Notes: generated from the sequence alone by a model not told the origin. Numbered from the stretch's first letter, positions 9,332 to 18,495 are shown. The stretch is 64,000 nucleotides of DNA from Flavobacterium aquicola (GCF_003385115.1 NZ_QUNI01000015.1:62001-126000), one strand, 5' to 3'. Translations and numbers: made by a program.

Positions 9332-9356
9332 CTGGAAACAAACAAAACAACAAATT

Positions 9357-9974
9357 ATGAAAAATTACAGATTATTATTAATAGCACTTTTATTTTCAGC
9401 TGGTATGATGGCTCAGGATAGAGGATCGGTAGTAGGTAATATTTATGGAAGCTACACGTTTTCAAACAACGTTAACTTTGATTATGGACATTTGGATATT
9501 GGAGATGGTCTAACGTATGGAGGAGGATTCGAATTTTTCCCGCAAAAATCAACTTCTGTAGAGCTTAAATATTTAAGACTTGATACATCTATGGATATTG
9601 ACGTACCAAATGGTATAGCAGGATACCCAGATAAAAAAGGTGATGGAGCTTTTAATTATATTTTAATTGGAGGAAATCATTACTTTGACAGCGGAAACAA
9701 TGCGGTTCCTTATTTAGGAGGAGGACTTGGTATGGCAATTACTGAAGGACCTTATGGAGGAAGCGATACTAACTTTGCATGGGAACTAAAAGGCGGTGTA
9801 AAAATCAAAACTGCTTCTATTGTTTCTATCAGTCTACAGGCTAATCTTATATCAACTTGGGCAGCAGCCGGTACAGATACTTACTGGGGATATTGGGGAC
9901 CTGTAGCAGTACAGGATTATGCTGTTTCTTATCAGTTTGGTTTAGGAGCTGTTTTCGGTTTCAACTTTCATTAA
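9357..9974 (+). CDS. Outer-membrane beta-barrel protein (porin/OmpA-like fold)
   Basis: A 205-residue protein with a clear signal peptide (LLLIALLFSAGMMAQ, cleavage after about residue 19). The mature part alternates polar and hydrophobic residues in strands rich in Gly and aromatics (VVGNIYGSYTF, AFNYILIGGNHYF, YLGGGLGMAI, FAWELKGGVKI) and ends in FGLGAVFGFNFH, a typical aromatic-ending last strand. This predicts a small, about eight-stranded barrel of unknown role. It stands alone with its own promoter and a strong terminator. Confidence 0.75.
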   Translation: MKNYRLLLIALLFSAGMMAQDRGSVVGNIYGSYTFSNNVNFDYGHLDIGDGLTYGGGFEFFPQKSTSVELKYLRLDTSMDIDVPNGIAGYPDKKGDGAFNYILIGGNHYFDSGNNAVPYLGGGLGMAITEGPYGGSDTNFAWELKGGVKIKTASIVSISLQANLISTWAAAGTDTYWGYWGPVAVQDYAVSYQFGLGAVFGFNFH

Positions 9975-9990
9975 TCGATAAAAAATATTT

Positions 9991-10028
9991 AAATAGAAAA
10001 GCAGCTCAATCGAGCTGCTTTTCTATTT
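9991..10028 (+). terminator. Strong intrinsic terminator
   Basis: A perfect 17-bp stem (9991-10007 with 10012-10028) has an AATC loop. The core is GCAGCTC/GAGCTGC with A-rich and T-rich flanks, so it can act in both directions. Confidence 0.85.
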
Positions 10029-10184
10029 TGATAGGTCACAAGGTTATTATACTTTCTGATTGCTCGCTGCAACGACTAACAGCTTGCTCTTAATAATTTG
10101 TACTTATTTCGTATTTACATCGATTTCGTTAGTAATTTCACATTATTTTTAGAATTTTCAAATTTAATACTTATTTAAAAGTTA

Positions 10185-10192
10185 TATCTTTG
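10185..10192 (+). promoter_or_regulatory. Putative -7 box for pgk
   Basis: TATCTTTG matches TAnnTTTG and lies 34 bases before the pgk start. The -33 region is AT-rich without a clear TTG. Confidence 0.45.
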
Positions 10193-10226
10193 TTTTTCTT
10201 TCAAAAAACAATTAAAAAAAAGAACC

Positions 10227-11414
10227 ATGAAGACTTTAAATAATTTTGATTTTAATAATAAAAAGGCAATAATAAGAGTTGATTTTAATGTTCCTTTAGA
10301 CGAAAACTTCAATGTAACAGATACAACACGTATCGAAGCAGCGAAACCAACTATTGACTATATTTTATCTAACGGAGGAAGTGTTATTTTGATGTCTCAC
10401 CTTGGAAGACCAAAAGGAGCTCAAGATAAATACTCTTTAAAACATATCTTAAATACTACTTCTGAAATTTTAGGAGTTCCTGTTCAGTTTGCTTCAAACT
10501 GTGTTGGGGCAGAAGCTCAGGAAGCTGCCAAAAACTTGAAACCAGGTCAAGTATTATTATTAGAAAATTTACGTTTTCATGACGAAGAAGAAGCTGGAGA
10601 TGTAGCTTTCGCTAAAGAATTGGCTTCATTGGGTGATATCTATGTAAATGACGCTTTCGGAACAGCACACAGAGCACACGCTTCGACTACCATTATTGCT
10701 CAGTTTTTTGCAGATAACAAATGTTTTGGAACTTTATTAGCTAAAGAAATCGAGAGTTTAAATAAAGTTTTGAAAAACAGTGAAAAACCAGTTACTGCTG
10801 TACTTGGAGGATCTAAAGTTTCTTCTAAAATTACAGTTATCGAAAACATTCTTGACAAAGTAGATCACATGATCATTGGTGGCGGAATGACCTTTACGTT
10901 TATTAAAGCTCAGGGCGGAAATATAGGTGATTCAATCTGCGAACTTGATAAACTTGATTTAGCATTGGAAATTTTAAGATTAGCCAAAGAAAAAGGAGTT
11001 CAGATTCATATTCCTGTTGATGTAGTTGCGGCTAACGACTTTTCAAATACTGCAGATACTCAAGTTGTTGATGTAAGAGAAATTCCTGATGGATGGCAGG
11101 GTCTTGATGCAGGTCCAAAATCATTGGCAAACTTTGAAAAAGTAATTTTAGAATCAAAAACTATTCTTTGGAACGGACCATTAGGTGTTTTTGAAATGGA
11201 AACATTCTCTAAAGGAACCATCGCTCTTGGAGACTACATTGCCGCTGCAACTGCAAATGGTGCTTTTTCTCTTGTAGGAGGAGGAGATTCAGTTGCTGCT
11301 GTAAAACAATTCGGCTTTGAAGAAAAAATGAGTTATGTTTCTACTGGCGGCGGCGCTATGTTAGAAATGCTGGAAGGTAAAATTTTACCGGGAATTGCCG
11401 CTATATTAGATTAA
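10227..11414 (+). CDS. pgk: Phosphoglycerate kinase
   Basis: A 395-residue glycolytic enzyme interconverting 1,3-bisphosphoglycerate + ADP and 3-phosphoglycerate + ATP. The N-terminal signature RVDFNVPLDENFNVTD binds 3-PG. LMSHLGRPKG, the GSKVSSKI segment, WNGPLGVFE and the C-terminal GGGDSVAAVKQFG and STGGGAMLEML nucleotide-binding loops are all present. The length is standard. It is a single gene with its own promoter and terminator. Confidence 0.97.
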   Translation: MKTLNNFDFNNKKAIIRVDFNVPLDENFNVTDTTRIEAAKPTIDYILSNGGSVILMSHLGRPKGAQDKYSLKHILNTTSEILGVPVQFASNCVGAEAQEAAKNLKPGQVLLLENLRFHDEEEAGDVAFAKELASLGDIYVNDAFGTAHRAHASTTIIAQFFADNKCFGTLLAKEIESLNKVLKNSEKPVTAVLGGSKVSSKITVIENILDKVDHMIIGGGMTFTFIKAQGGNIGDSICELDKLDLALEILRLAKEKGVQIHIPVDVVAANDFSNTADTQVVDVREIPDGWQGLDAGPKSLANFEKVILESKTILWNGPLGVFEMETFSKGTIALGDYIAAATANGAFSLVGGGDSVAAVKQFGFEEKMSYVSTGGGAMLEMLEGKILPGIAAILD

Positions 11415-11477
11415 TTACTTTTACAATAGTATTAATTCTAACTTTTTAATTTTAAAATAATTAGTTTATATTTCTTA

Positions 11478-11515
11478 CCTCAAGCTGTTAAAAAAGCAGC
11501 TTGAGGTTTTTTTTT
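11478..11515 (+). terminator. Intrinsic terminator after pgk
   Basis: A perfect 10-bp stem, CCTCAAGCTG at 11478-11487 and CAGCTTGAGG at 11497-11506, is followed by nine T. The next 250 bases up to the mltD promoter are AT-rich and show nothing else. Confidence 0.9.
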
Positions 11516-11771
11516 GCATATATTAAACTATTTATCAATATATTGCGTTATAAAAATAATTTAAGCGCCTATTTTCTTTTTCTATTTAATTTCACTACCA
11601 TATAAAAACACTTTTTAGAAAGCTCCATTAAATTTAAGATTATTCGACCGTTTTTAAAGTTAATATTATTTTCTAAAATTGCTGATTTTGTTTTATTTTG
11701 AAATTAATTACTCACAAATCATAAAAATTTAGGTTAAATGTCGATTTTTTATGTATATTTAACACTTTATA

Positions 11772-11804
11772 TTGTTTCAAATTAGAAAATAGATTCTAAG
11801 TTTG
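11772..11804 (+). promoter_or_regulatory. Putative promoter for the lytic transglycosylase gene
   Basis: TTG at 11772-11774 and TAAGTTTG at 11797-11804 are 22 bases apart, 49 bases before the start codon. The -7 box is a perfect TAnnTTTG. Confidence 0.5.
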
Positions 11805-11853
11805 CACAAATTTACTAGTAACCGTTTGAATAATAGCAAATTAAATCACTGTT

Positions 11854-13884
11854 ATGATAATAAAAAATACCACACTTTCATTTTTCTTACTATTTACTGC
11901 TTTTGCATTTTCACAGAATACTATAGAAAATTCAGGAATAGAAACGATTCAAAAACCAGCTAGCTTTTTAGACTCTATTAAAGGTTCTTTTGTAAAATAT
12001 GATCATACTGTAAAAAGTGATAGTTTATGGATGAATCAAATAGGTACATCTTTAGACATTTACAACAATTTAGCTGCCGAAATTAACACTGTAAATATTG
12101 ACAAGGATATCGATGCTGAGCTGCCTACATCATTATTAAAAGAAAGGCTTGCCAAGATGGATTCAAAGTCACCTTTTAACATAGAATACAATCAGGGCCT
12201 AGAAAACTTAATTAAGTCATTCCTCAAAAATAGAAAGAAAGCTTTCGCCAGCCAGATGGCAGTTGCAGAATATTATTTCCCAATTTTCGAAGAAGCATTA
12301 GCCAAACAAAACATTCCATTAGAAATTAAATATTTAGCTGTAGTAGAATCAGCTTTAAATCCAAAGGCAATATCAAGAGTGGGCGCTACCGGTTTGTGGC
12401 AATTTATGTATAATACCGGCAAACAGTATAACTTAAATATTGATTCTTATGTGGATGAACGTTCAGATCCATTAAAAGCATCAGCCGCTGCGGCTCAGTA
12501 CATGACAAATATGTTTACTATTTTCAATGATTGGAATTTAGTTTTAGCATCTTATAATTCAGGGCCAGGAAATGTAAATAAGGCAATCCGCCGTTCTGGA
12601 GGCCAGCAAAATTTTTGGGACATCAAAAAACATTTACCTTTAGAAACTCAAGGCTACGTTCCTGCTTTCCTTGCTACAATGTACATTTATGAATACCATA
12701 AAGAACATGGTATTATTCCTAAAAAAGCTTTGGTTAGACATTTTGCAACCGACACTGTTATGGTAAAAAAAGAAATGTCTTTTGCTCAGATTTCCAATTT
12801 ATTAGACATTCCAGTTGAGCAGTTGGAGGCTTTAAATCCTTCTTACAAGCGAAATGTAATTCCTTGCTATAGCGATAAAAATCATTATTTGACTCTTCCG
12901 TCATGCAAAGTGGGCGTTTTCACTTCCAATGAAGATAAAATATATGCGTATGTTGCTTATGAAAAAGAAAAAAACAATCAAAATAAAAGAACAGTTTTCA
13001 AAAAAGATTCTACTGTTATAGCTTCGAATAGCAGAGTGAAATATTACAAAGTAAAACGTGGCGATAATTTAAGTGAAATTGCCAAGAATAACAATGTGGC
13101 AGTTTCCGATTTAAAAAAATGGAATCACATTAAAGGGAATGCCGTTGCATCTGGAAAATCTTTAAAAATTATCATTGAAAAAAATGCTGATACTGGTGCA
13201 GCATTCGTTTCAAACCAAGAGAAAAGCAAAACTATTATTGTAAAAGACAATACTAGTGTAGCAGCAGCAGAATCTAAAAATACCATTGACAAAAAAGACA
13301 CATTGGTTGCAAATACTGCAAACACCTATATTGTTCAAAAAGGAGATAACCTCAACACCATCGCCAAAAAGAACAACACTACTGTTGCCGAAATTAAAGA
13401 ATGGAACCATTTAACCTCTAACAATTTAAAATTAGGAGCTGCATTACAGGTAAGCAGTCCAGCTGTTGAAACCGAAACGCAGGAAGCTGTTGCTGTAGTT
13501 GTCCCAGAGTTGAAAAACATACATTATGAAGTTAAAAAGGGTGACAATCTAGGAAGTATTTCGAAAAAATTTGGTTCATCTATTGCTGATCTAAAAAACT
13601 GGAATAATTTACACTCTAATAATTTAGCTGTTGGAAATGTACTTACTGTTGCTAAAAATGAAGTGGCAATTAATACCAATAATGCTACTGTAGATTCATT
13701 CAAGAAAAAAGAACTAGGTACTTCTGCCAAAAATATGGATGCTAATTATTTAGTTCAAAAGGGGGATTCATTGTTTAGTATTTCAAAAAAATACCCTGGC
13801 GTTACAGTATCTGACTTGAAAAAATGGAATAATATCACTGGCGATGATTTGACACCAGGCATGGATTTAAAAATAAAAGGATAA
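11854..13884 (+). CDS. mltD: MltD-type lytic transglycosylase with four LysM domains
   Basis: A 676-residue secreted protein with the signal peptide FFLLFTAFAFSQ. The SLT/GH23 catalytic domain (about residues 125-290) holds LAVVESALNPKAIS, whose Glu is the catalytic acid, then GATGLWQFM and LVLASYNSGPGNV. Four LysM repeats follow, each with a YxVxKGDxL core and a xLKxWN motif (near residues 393, 491, 556 and 630); these bind peptidoglycan glycan chains. Four repeats is more than the usual two or three in E. coli MltD. The enzyme cleaves peptidoglycan to 1,6-anhydromuropeptides during wall turnover. Two lipoprotein genes follow in the same direction. Confidence 0.9.
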   Translation: MIIKNTTLSFFLLFTAFAFSQNTIENSGIETIQKPASFLDSIKGSFVKYDHTVKSDSLWMNQIGTSLDIYNNLAAEINTVNIDKDIDAELPTSLLKERLAKMDSKSPFNIEYNQGLENLIKSFLKNRKKAFASQMAVAEYYFPIFEEALAKQNIPLEIKYLAVVESALNPKAISRVGATGLWQFMYNTGKQYNLNIDSYVDERSDPLKASAAAAQYMTNMFTIFNDWNLVLASYNSGPGNVNKAIRRSGGQQNFWDIKKHLPLETQGYVPAFLATMYIYEYHKEHGIIPKKALVRHFATDTVMVKKEMSFAQISNLLDIPVEQLEALNPSYKRNVIPCYSDKNHYLTLPSCKVGVFTSNEDKIYAYVAYEKEKNNQNKRTVFKKDSTVIASNSRVKYYKVKRGDNLSEIAKNNNVAVSDLKKWNHIKGNAVASGKSLKIIIEKNADTGAAFVSNQEKSKTIIVKDNTSVAAAESKNTIDKKDTLVANTANTYIVQKGDNLNTIAKKNNTTVAEIKEWNHLTSNNLKLGAALQVSSPAVETETQEAVAVVVPELKNIHYEVKKGDNLGSISKKFGSSIADLKNWNNLHSNNLAVGNVLTVAKNEVAINTNNATVDSFKKKELGTSAKNMDANYLVQKGDSLFSISKKYPGVTVSDLKKWNNITGDDLTPGMDLKIKG

Positions 13885-13909
13885 AAATTCGTTTTTAAAT
13901 TTCATATTA

Positions 13910-14566
13910 ATGTTCAAGAAAATTGTCTTTGCTTCCACCCTTCTGATGGTTTTAAATTCTTGTGCTGTTCAGGAAAAATTTTCAAAAAATGATTGGTATG
14001 CTTTTACCAAAACAAGTAAACAAAGAATTAATTCTTCCGATGTATATGAGTTTACCGATGGAATGATTCGAATGCATGGTGATAACATTGGTTATTTGAT
14101 GACCAATAAAAGCTATAAAAACTTTGAACTGGCTTTAGAATTTCGATGGAATGTCGAAGAAAAATACAACAAGGGCAAGGCAAAGAAAAATAGTGGCGTG
14201 ATGTACAACATACCAACTGATTCCCCTGACAATATCTGGCCAAAAGGAATTCAATTTCAAATAAAGGAAGATACTACTGGTGACTTTATTTTCTTGGATA
14301 ATATAACTGCATTAGTAAACGGAAAATTAGTCGAAGCGGGAGCAAGTGTCACTTCGCCTAAATTTAGTGCCAATGAAAATCCTTACGGAGAATGGAATCA
14401 GGTTTTGATTCGTTCATTCAACGGAAAAATCACTCAATACTTGAATGGAAAATTGGTAAACGAGTGTACCGAAGCTTCTTCAAGAGAAGGTAAAATTTCC
14501 TTAAATTATGAAGGTTCTCCAATTGATTTCAGAAATATTCAGCTAAAAAGCATTTCTAAAGAATAA
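13910..14566 (+). CDS. Lipoprotein with DUF1080-like (LamG-type) sugar-hydrolase fold
   Basis: A 218-residue protein with the lipobox LLMVLNSC. The mature part (NWYAFTKTS, YKNFELALEFRWN, NSGVMYNIP, NGKITQYLNGKLV, then SLNYEGSPIDFRNIQLK) matches the DUF1080 / 3-keto-disaccharide hydrolase family, a concanavalin-like beta sandwich. Members in Bacteroidota are periplasmic or surface lipoproteins. I infer a carbohydrate substrate but cannot name it. It starts 25 bases after mltD and is probably co-transcribed with it. Confidence 0.75.
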   Translation: MFKKIVFASTLLMVLNSCAVQEKFSKNDWYAFTKTSKQRINSSDVYEFTDGMIRMHGDNIGYLMTNKSYKNFELALEFRWNVEEKYNKGKAKKNSGVMYNIPTDSPDNIWPKGIQFQIKEDTTGDFIFLDNITALVNGKLVEAGASVTSPKFSANENPYGEWNQVLIRSFNGKITQYLNGKLVNECTEASSREGKISLNYEGSPIDFRNIQLKSISKE

Positions 14567-14580
14567 AACTAAAATTTTTC

Positions 14581-14637
14581 AAAAGGCTTTTTTTATTTTT
14601 GATGATAAATTGTCAATTCAATGTATAAAAGCCTTTT
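14581..14637. repeat. Inverted repeat spanning a start codon
   Basis: AAAAGGCTTTT at 14581-14591 is complementary to AAAAGCCTTTT at 14627-14637. The second arm lies inside codons 3-6 of the next gene, so folding would hide its start codon in a 35-base loop. It could be a terminator for the upstream gene that also limits translation, or chance in AT-rich sequence. Confidence 0.35.
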
Positions 14638-15598
14638 TCTATATCTTTCCTTTTTATCGATTTTGTTTTTTTCATGCAAAAAGCAAGACGACGATGGTTT
14701 GCCAAGAAATTCGACTGGCAAGATCAATACTATTTCGGTAGTAATTGATGATCAGTTGTGGAATGGTATTATCGGCGACAGCATCCGAAATAAATTTGCC
14801 AGCCCTGTTGAAGGATTGTCCAAAGAAGAGCCTCAGTTTGATATCAACCAATATCCAATTAACGTAATGGAGGGCTTTGTTACCAAAAGCAGAACCATTA
14901 TTGTTGTAAAGCAGGGCACTGATAATAATTTCAAAATTAAGAAAGATGAATACGCAGCTCCTCAAAATGTAATCCACATCACAGGAAAAACGCTTTCGGA
15001 CTTATCCAATATTATCGAAAAAAGAGCTCCGCAAATTATAAAAATCATTAAAGAAGGCGAAATTAAAGCACACCAGCTCCTCTTAAATGATTCTTTAGTT
15101 GACCCTGAAACCATTGAAAAACAATGTCATCTGAGTTTAAAAATCCCTAAAAAATATTCTTATTCTTTAAAAAATAAAAGTTTTGTGTGGTTAAAACAAG
15201 AATTCCCAAGCGGAAGCACCAGCTTACTGCTTACACAGCTGCCACTTAATACGATCAGCTCGGAAGATAATGTTTTGGAAAAAGTTATAAAAGTTCACGA
15301 TTCGATAGGAGCTCTATATATCAGAGGCAAAGAACCCAAGTCTAGTCTGTACATTGACAAATCATATCCTCTTTACCTATCCCAAATTACTCTTGACGGA
15401 AAGCCTGCTTATGAAACAAAAGGAACATGGCGGCTAAAAGACAGTTTTATGTTTGGAGCTTTTATAAATTATATGATTATAGACGCTAAAAACAACCGGA
15501 TTGTTTATCTGGAAGGTTTTTGCTATGTTCCTTCGAGAGAGAGACGCAATTACATGCATGAACTGGAATCGATTATTAAAGGTGTCAAAATAAATTGA
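14621..15598 (+). CDS. DUF4837-family lipoprotein
   Basis: A 325-residue protein with signal peptide and lipobox (LSILFFSC, Cys near residue 19). The mature sequence, including ISVVIDDQLWNGIIGDSIR, EPQFDINQYP and the C-terminal GFCYVPSRERRNYMHELE, matches the DUF4837 family of Bacteroidota lipoproteins as I remember it. The function is unknown. It follows the transglycosylase and DUF1080-like lipoprotein on the same strand, so an envelope role is plausible but unproven. Confidence 0.75.
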   Translation: MYKSLFLYLSFLSILFFSCKKQDDDGLPRNSTGKINTISVVIDDQLWNGIIGDSIRNKFASPVEGLSKEEPQFDINQYPINVMEGFVTKSRTIIVVKQGTDNNFKIKKDEYAAPQNVIHITGKTLSDLSNIIEKRAPQIIKIIKEGEIKAHQLLLNDSLVDPETIEKQCHLSLKIPKKYSYSLKNKSFVWLKQEFPSGSTSLLLTQLPLNTISSEDNVLEKVIKVHDSIGALYIRGKEPKSSLYIDKSYPLYLSQITLDGKPAYETKGTWRLKDSFMFGAFINYMIIDAKNNRIVYLEGFCYVPSRERRNYMHELESIIKGVKIN

Positions 15599-15640
15599 TT
15601 CTCATCAGTTTTAGAAATTATAAATTAAATAAATTTAGCC

Positions 15641-16087
15641 ATGTCCATAAAATGGAAAATAAAGCCTTTTGAGGCATTAACTGTAACCGAATTATATGAT
15701 ATACTCCAATTGCGAAGCAGGATCTTTGTAGTGGAGCAAAACTGCGTTTATTTGGATATCGACGGCAAAGACAAACTAGCGTTACATCTTTTCGGTATCT
15801 ATGATAATAAAATTGTCGCACACGCCCGACTTTTCAAAGCCGGAATTACTTTTGATAATGCATCAATCGGAAGAGTGGTGGTAGATCCGGATTACAGAGA
15901 CCGAAAATGGGGACATGATTTGATGCAAAATGCAATTGCAGGTATTCTAGAACACTTTGGCGAAAGCCAAATCACCATTGGCGCACAATTATACCTCAAG
16001 AAATTCTACGAAAGTCAAGGTTTTGTGCAGTCAAGCGAAATGTATCTCGAAGATGATATTCCGCATATCGAAATGATTAAGAATTAA
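15641..16087 (+). CDS. GNAT N-acetyltransferase, ElaA-like
   Basis: A 148-residue single-domain GNAT protein. The N-terminus (LYDILQLRSRIFVVEQNC) and the acetyl-CoA segment GRVVVDPDYRDRKWGHDLM fit the ElaA subgroup. The usual R/Q-x-x-G-x-G/A loop is altered to RDRKWGHD. A C-terminal FYESQGFVQSSEMYLEDDIPHIEM is typical of ElaA. The acceptor substrate is unknown. It opens a run of small genes with an AraC regulator, but the gaps leave operon membership uncertain. Confidence 0.8.
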   Translation: MSIKWKIKPFEALTVTELYDILQLRSRIFVVEQNCVYLDIDGKDKLALHLFGIYDNKIVAHARLFKAGITFDNASIGRVVVDPDYRDRKWGHDLMQNAIAGILEHFGESQITIGAQLYLKKFYESQGFVQSSEMYLEDDIPHIEMIKN

Positions 16088-16117
16088 CTAGATCATTTTT
16101 AATTTCATCCCGCAACC

Positions 16118-16927
16118 ATGACTTTCGACCTAAAACCAATTGACGATGCAATAGTAATGACCTTGCCCGAGAGACAGTACAAATTTGTATTGATCTTTTG
16201 TAAGTCTGGGAAAATAAAAATTGATATTGACAATCAGCTTTATGAAATTACCGATGGTCATTTTTTGACCATTACGCCCAAACAATATTATCAGTTTATA
16301 GAAATCAATGATTGTGTAGGCAGTATTTTGGAGTTTACGTATGACTTCTTTTGTAAAGATGAAAAATCAGTCGAACTCATTTACCACAACGGTTTATACT
16401 GCCATTTCGGATTAAATGAACTCATTCGGATTCCGAATGAAAATAGTTTAAGCAGGATTTCAGATTATTACGATTCATTAAAAAGCGAATTAGAAAATAA
16501 ACCATTTGAATACGAAACCAGCTTACATTCTATCCTGAAATTATTAATTATCGAAGTAAGCCGATGCAAAATAGCCCAACAGCAAAGACCACTTTACAAA
16601 CCCGATGCCTTGTTTTTGCAGTTTTTAAATTTGATAAGAGATAGCTTTGAGAAACGCCTTACCGTAAAGGAATATGCTCAATTACTGCATATTTCTGAAC
16701 AAAAGCTGAATGAACTTACCAAGAAAAATACCAAGGAAACCACGCAACAGCTGATAAATGACTTAATAATTCTGGAAGCCAAGCGATTATTCAATTACGA
16801 AAACTTAAATGTAAAACAAGTTGCCTACAAATTAGGATTTGATGACAGTCATTATTTTTCAAGGTTTTTCAAAAAACAAACTGACACTCGTGCAAAAGAT
16901 CATTTGCGTTCCCTTTTGACCGAATAG
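16118..16927 (+). CDS. AraC-family transcriptional regulator
   Basis: A 269-residue protein. The N-terminal half resembles a cupin-like ligand domain (FCKSGKIKIDIDNQLYEI, FLTITPKQYYQF). The C-terminal HTH pair starts near residue 165 (LTVKEYAQLLHISEQKLNELTKK, then VKQVAYKLGFDDSHYFSRFFKK), the classical AraC signature. The inducer is unknown. The AhpD-like gene starts 86 bases downstream with its own -7 box, making that gene the likeliest target. Confidence 0.88.
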   Translation: MTFDLKPIDDAIVMTLPERQYKFVLIFCKSGKIKIDIDNQLYEITDGHFLTITPKQYYQFIEINDCVGSILEFTYDFFCKDEKSVELIYHNGLYCHFGLNELIRIPNENSLSRISDYYDSLKSELENKPFEYETSLHSILKLLIIEVSRCKIAQQQRPLYKPDALFLQFLNLIRDSFEKRLTVKEYAQLLHISEQKLNELTKKNTKETTQQLINDLIILEAKRLFNYENLNVKQVAYKLGFDDSHYFSRFFKKQTDTRAKDHLRSLLTE

Positions 16928-16980
16928 CAAAGTCCACCATTTTTAAAGTTTTGTCCATTTTTTGGCGAAAGCCATCCTCA

Positions 16981-16988
16981 TAGTTTTG
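16981..16988 (+). promoter_or_regulatory. Putative -7 box before the AhpD-like gene
   Basis: TAGTTTTG fits TAnnTTTG and lies 24 bases before the ATG at 17013. This placement favours that start over a TTG at 16962, which lies upstream of the box. Confidence 0.5.
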
Positions 16989-17012
16989 TATTGTAATTTA
17001 AACAAAAGAAAA

Positions 17013-17453
17013 ATGCAAACACAAAGAATTGACATCAACAAGGTAACGCCAAGTGCTTACCAATCACTTATTCAGCTTGACAAATACGTCAACGAAACGA
17101 ATTTGCCAAAAACATTATATCACCTAATCAAAGTACGAGCTTCGCTAATCAATGGCTGTGCGTTATGTATACAGTCACACAGCAATGATGCGCTTGCGGG
17201 TGGCGAAAGTTCCAAACGATTGCTGGCTTTGAATGCTTGGGCAGATTCGCCTTATTTCACTAATGAAGAAAGAGCCGTTCTAGCCTTGACGGATGAAACT
17301 ACTTTGATTTCGCATCTCGGAGTTTCAAACGAAACTTTCGATAAAGCAATTGAGGTTTTGGGCGAAGAAAAAGTTTCACACGCAATTATGGCCATTGCCT
17401 GTATCAACGCTTGGAACAGAATAGGAAGAGCCACATTATTAATTCCGGAATAA
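17013..17453 (+). CDS. Carboxymuconolactone decarboxylase/AhpD-like protein
   Basis: A 146-residue all-helical protein starting at the ATG at 17013. INGCALCIQSHSNDA holds the CxxC and downstream His of AhpD-type alkylhydroperoxidases, which use the thiol pair to reduce peroxiredoxins or related substrates. Members next to AraC regulators are often inducible oxidative or electrophile stress proteins, but the precise substrate is unknown. The downstream GNAT gene starts 4 bases after the stop, implying co-transcription. Confidence 0.85.
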   Translation: MQTQRIDINKVTPSAYQSLIQLDKYVNETNLPKTLYHLIKVRASLINGCALCIQSHSNDALAGGESSKRLLALNAWADSPYFTNEERAVLALTDETTLISHLGVSNETFDKAIEVLGEEKVSHAIMAIACINAWNRIGRATLLIPE

Positions 17454-17457
17454 TAAA

Positions 17458-17880
17458 ATGATCGAAATCAAGACTGCAATTACAGACAAAGATATAGCTT
17501 CCTGCTGGGAGGCTATGTCTATTTTGCGCCCTATGCTGAAAGAAAATGAATTTGTACAGCAAATTAAGGAAATGCAAAAAGAAGGATACACACTTCTATA
17601 TCTTGAAGATAATGACAAAACCGTGGCCATAGCGGGCTACCGTTTTTGGACGATGCTCTATTGTGGTAATATGTTGTACATAGATGATCTTTCAACTGTC
17701 GAAAATAGCAGGGGCAAAGGATATGCATCCGCCTTGCTGAACCATATTTATGATATTGCCAGACAGCAAAAATGCGAATCGGTACAATTGGACAGCGGAC
17801 ACGTGAGAACCGTGGCACACAAACTCTATTTCAAGGAAAATTTTACAATTAGTGCTTTTCACTTTAATAAACAGCTATGA
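17458..17880 (+). CDS. GNAT N-acetyltransferase
   Basis: A 140-residue acetyltransferase. LYIDDLSTVENSRGKGYASALLNHI contains the R-G-K-G-Y-A acetyl-CoA loop, followed by SVQLDSGHVRTVAHKLYFKENF, a typical GNAT C-terminus. The start codon lies 4 bases after the AhpD-like stop, so the two are very likely translated from one message. The substrate is unknown; context suggests stress or detoxification. Confidence 0.85.
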   Translation: MIEIKTAITDKDIASCWEAMSILRPMLKENEFVQQIKEMQKEGYTLLYLEDNDKTVAIAGYRFWTMLYCGNMLYIDDLSTVENSRGKGYASALLNHIYDIARQQKCESVQLDSGHVRTVAHKLYFKENFTISAFHFNKQL

Positions 17881-17969
17881 AATCGCCATTAAAAACCTGT
17901 TTGTTGAAAACAAACACCAATCTTTAAAGCGATACCATATATGACCTTTAACAAATAAATTTTACATAT

Positions 17970-18386
17970 ATGAAACAAGAAAAAATATTCGAATGGTTTT
18001 TGAGAATTTCGTTAAGTGCCGGATTTTTATCGGCAGTCGCAGACCGTTTTGGGCTGTGGAATAAAGAAGTTTCCGCTTGGGGCAATTGGGAAGCATTTGC
18101 AAAATACACCAATACGTTATTGCCCTTTTTGACATACAATCTAGCTTCCATAATTGGCGGAATAGCCACTTTTCTGGAAATCGTTTTTGCAATTGCGTTG
18201 CTAACGACTTTCAAAAGCCAGTTGATAGCCAAATGTAGTGGCTTTTTATTACTTGGTTTTGCCTTATCTATGACAATCGCCATAAATTGCAAAGCACCGC
18301 TGGATTATTCGGTTTTTACGGCTTCAGCAGGAGCATTTGTGTTAAGTGTCCTTGTAAAAAATAACTCGGTAAAGAGTATTGCATAA
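17970..18386 (+). CDS. DoxX-like integral membrane protein
   Basis: A 138-residue protein with about four transmembrane helices: FLRISLSAGFLSAVADRFGLW, LASIIGGIATFLEIVFAIALL, CSGFLLLGFALSMTIAI and FTASAGAFVLSVLV. The overall pattern and the helix 1 Gly/Arg arrangement fit the DoxX/DoxD superfamily, often linked to quinone or thiol redox stress. It lies 89 bases after the GNAT gene and probably belongs to the same AraC-AhpD neighbourhood. Confidence 0.7.
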   Translation: MKQEKIFEWFLRISLSAGFLSAVADRFGLWNKEVSAWGNWEAFAKYTNTLLPFLTYNLASIIGGIATFLEIVFAIALLTTFKSQLIAKCSGFLLLGFALSMTIAINCKAPLDYSVFTASAGAFVLSVLVKNNSVKSIA

Positions 18387-18425
18387 TTTTTTGGAGCAGA
18401 AATTTTGCATTTTATAACAAGTTCA

Positions 18426-18495
18426 GTCCCGCTCTTTGTCGCAATCTCTTGTACTGAACCCCAGTACAAGAGGATTTTCACTACGATCGGGGCTA
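18426..18495 (-). repeat. TAGCCC-family structured repeat, copy A
   Basis: Read on the minus strand, the element begins TAGCCCCGATCGTAGTG and ends AAAGAGCGGGAC, with a central perfect 11-bp stem (CTCTTGTACTG / CAGTACAAGAG) and loop GGGTT. The arms match copies at 41333-41399 and 51171-51242, while the stem sequence is unrelated to theirs. It lies in the 393-base gap between the DoxX-like and DUF4256 genes. Confidence 0.7.
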
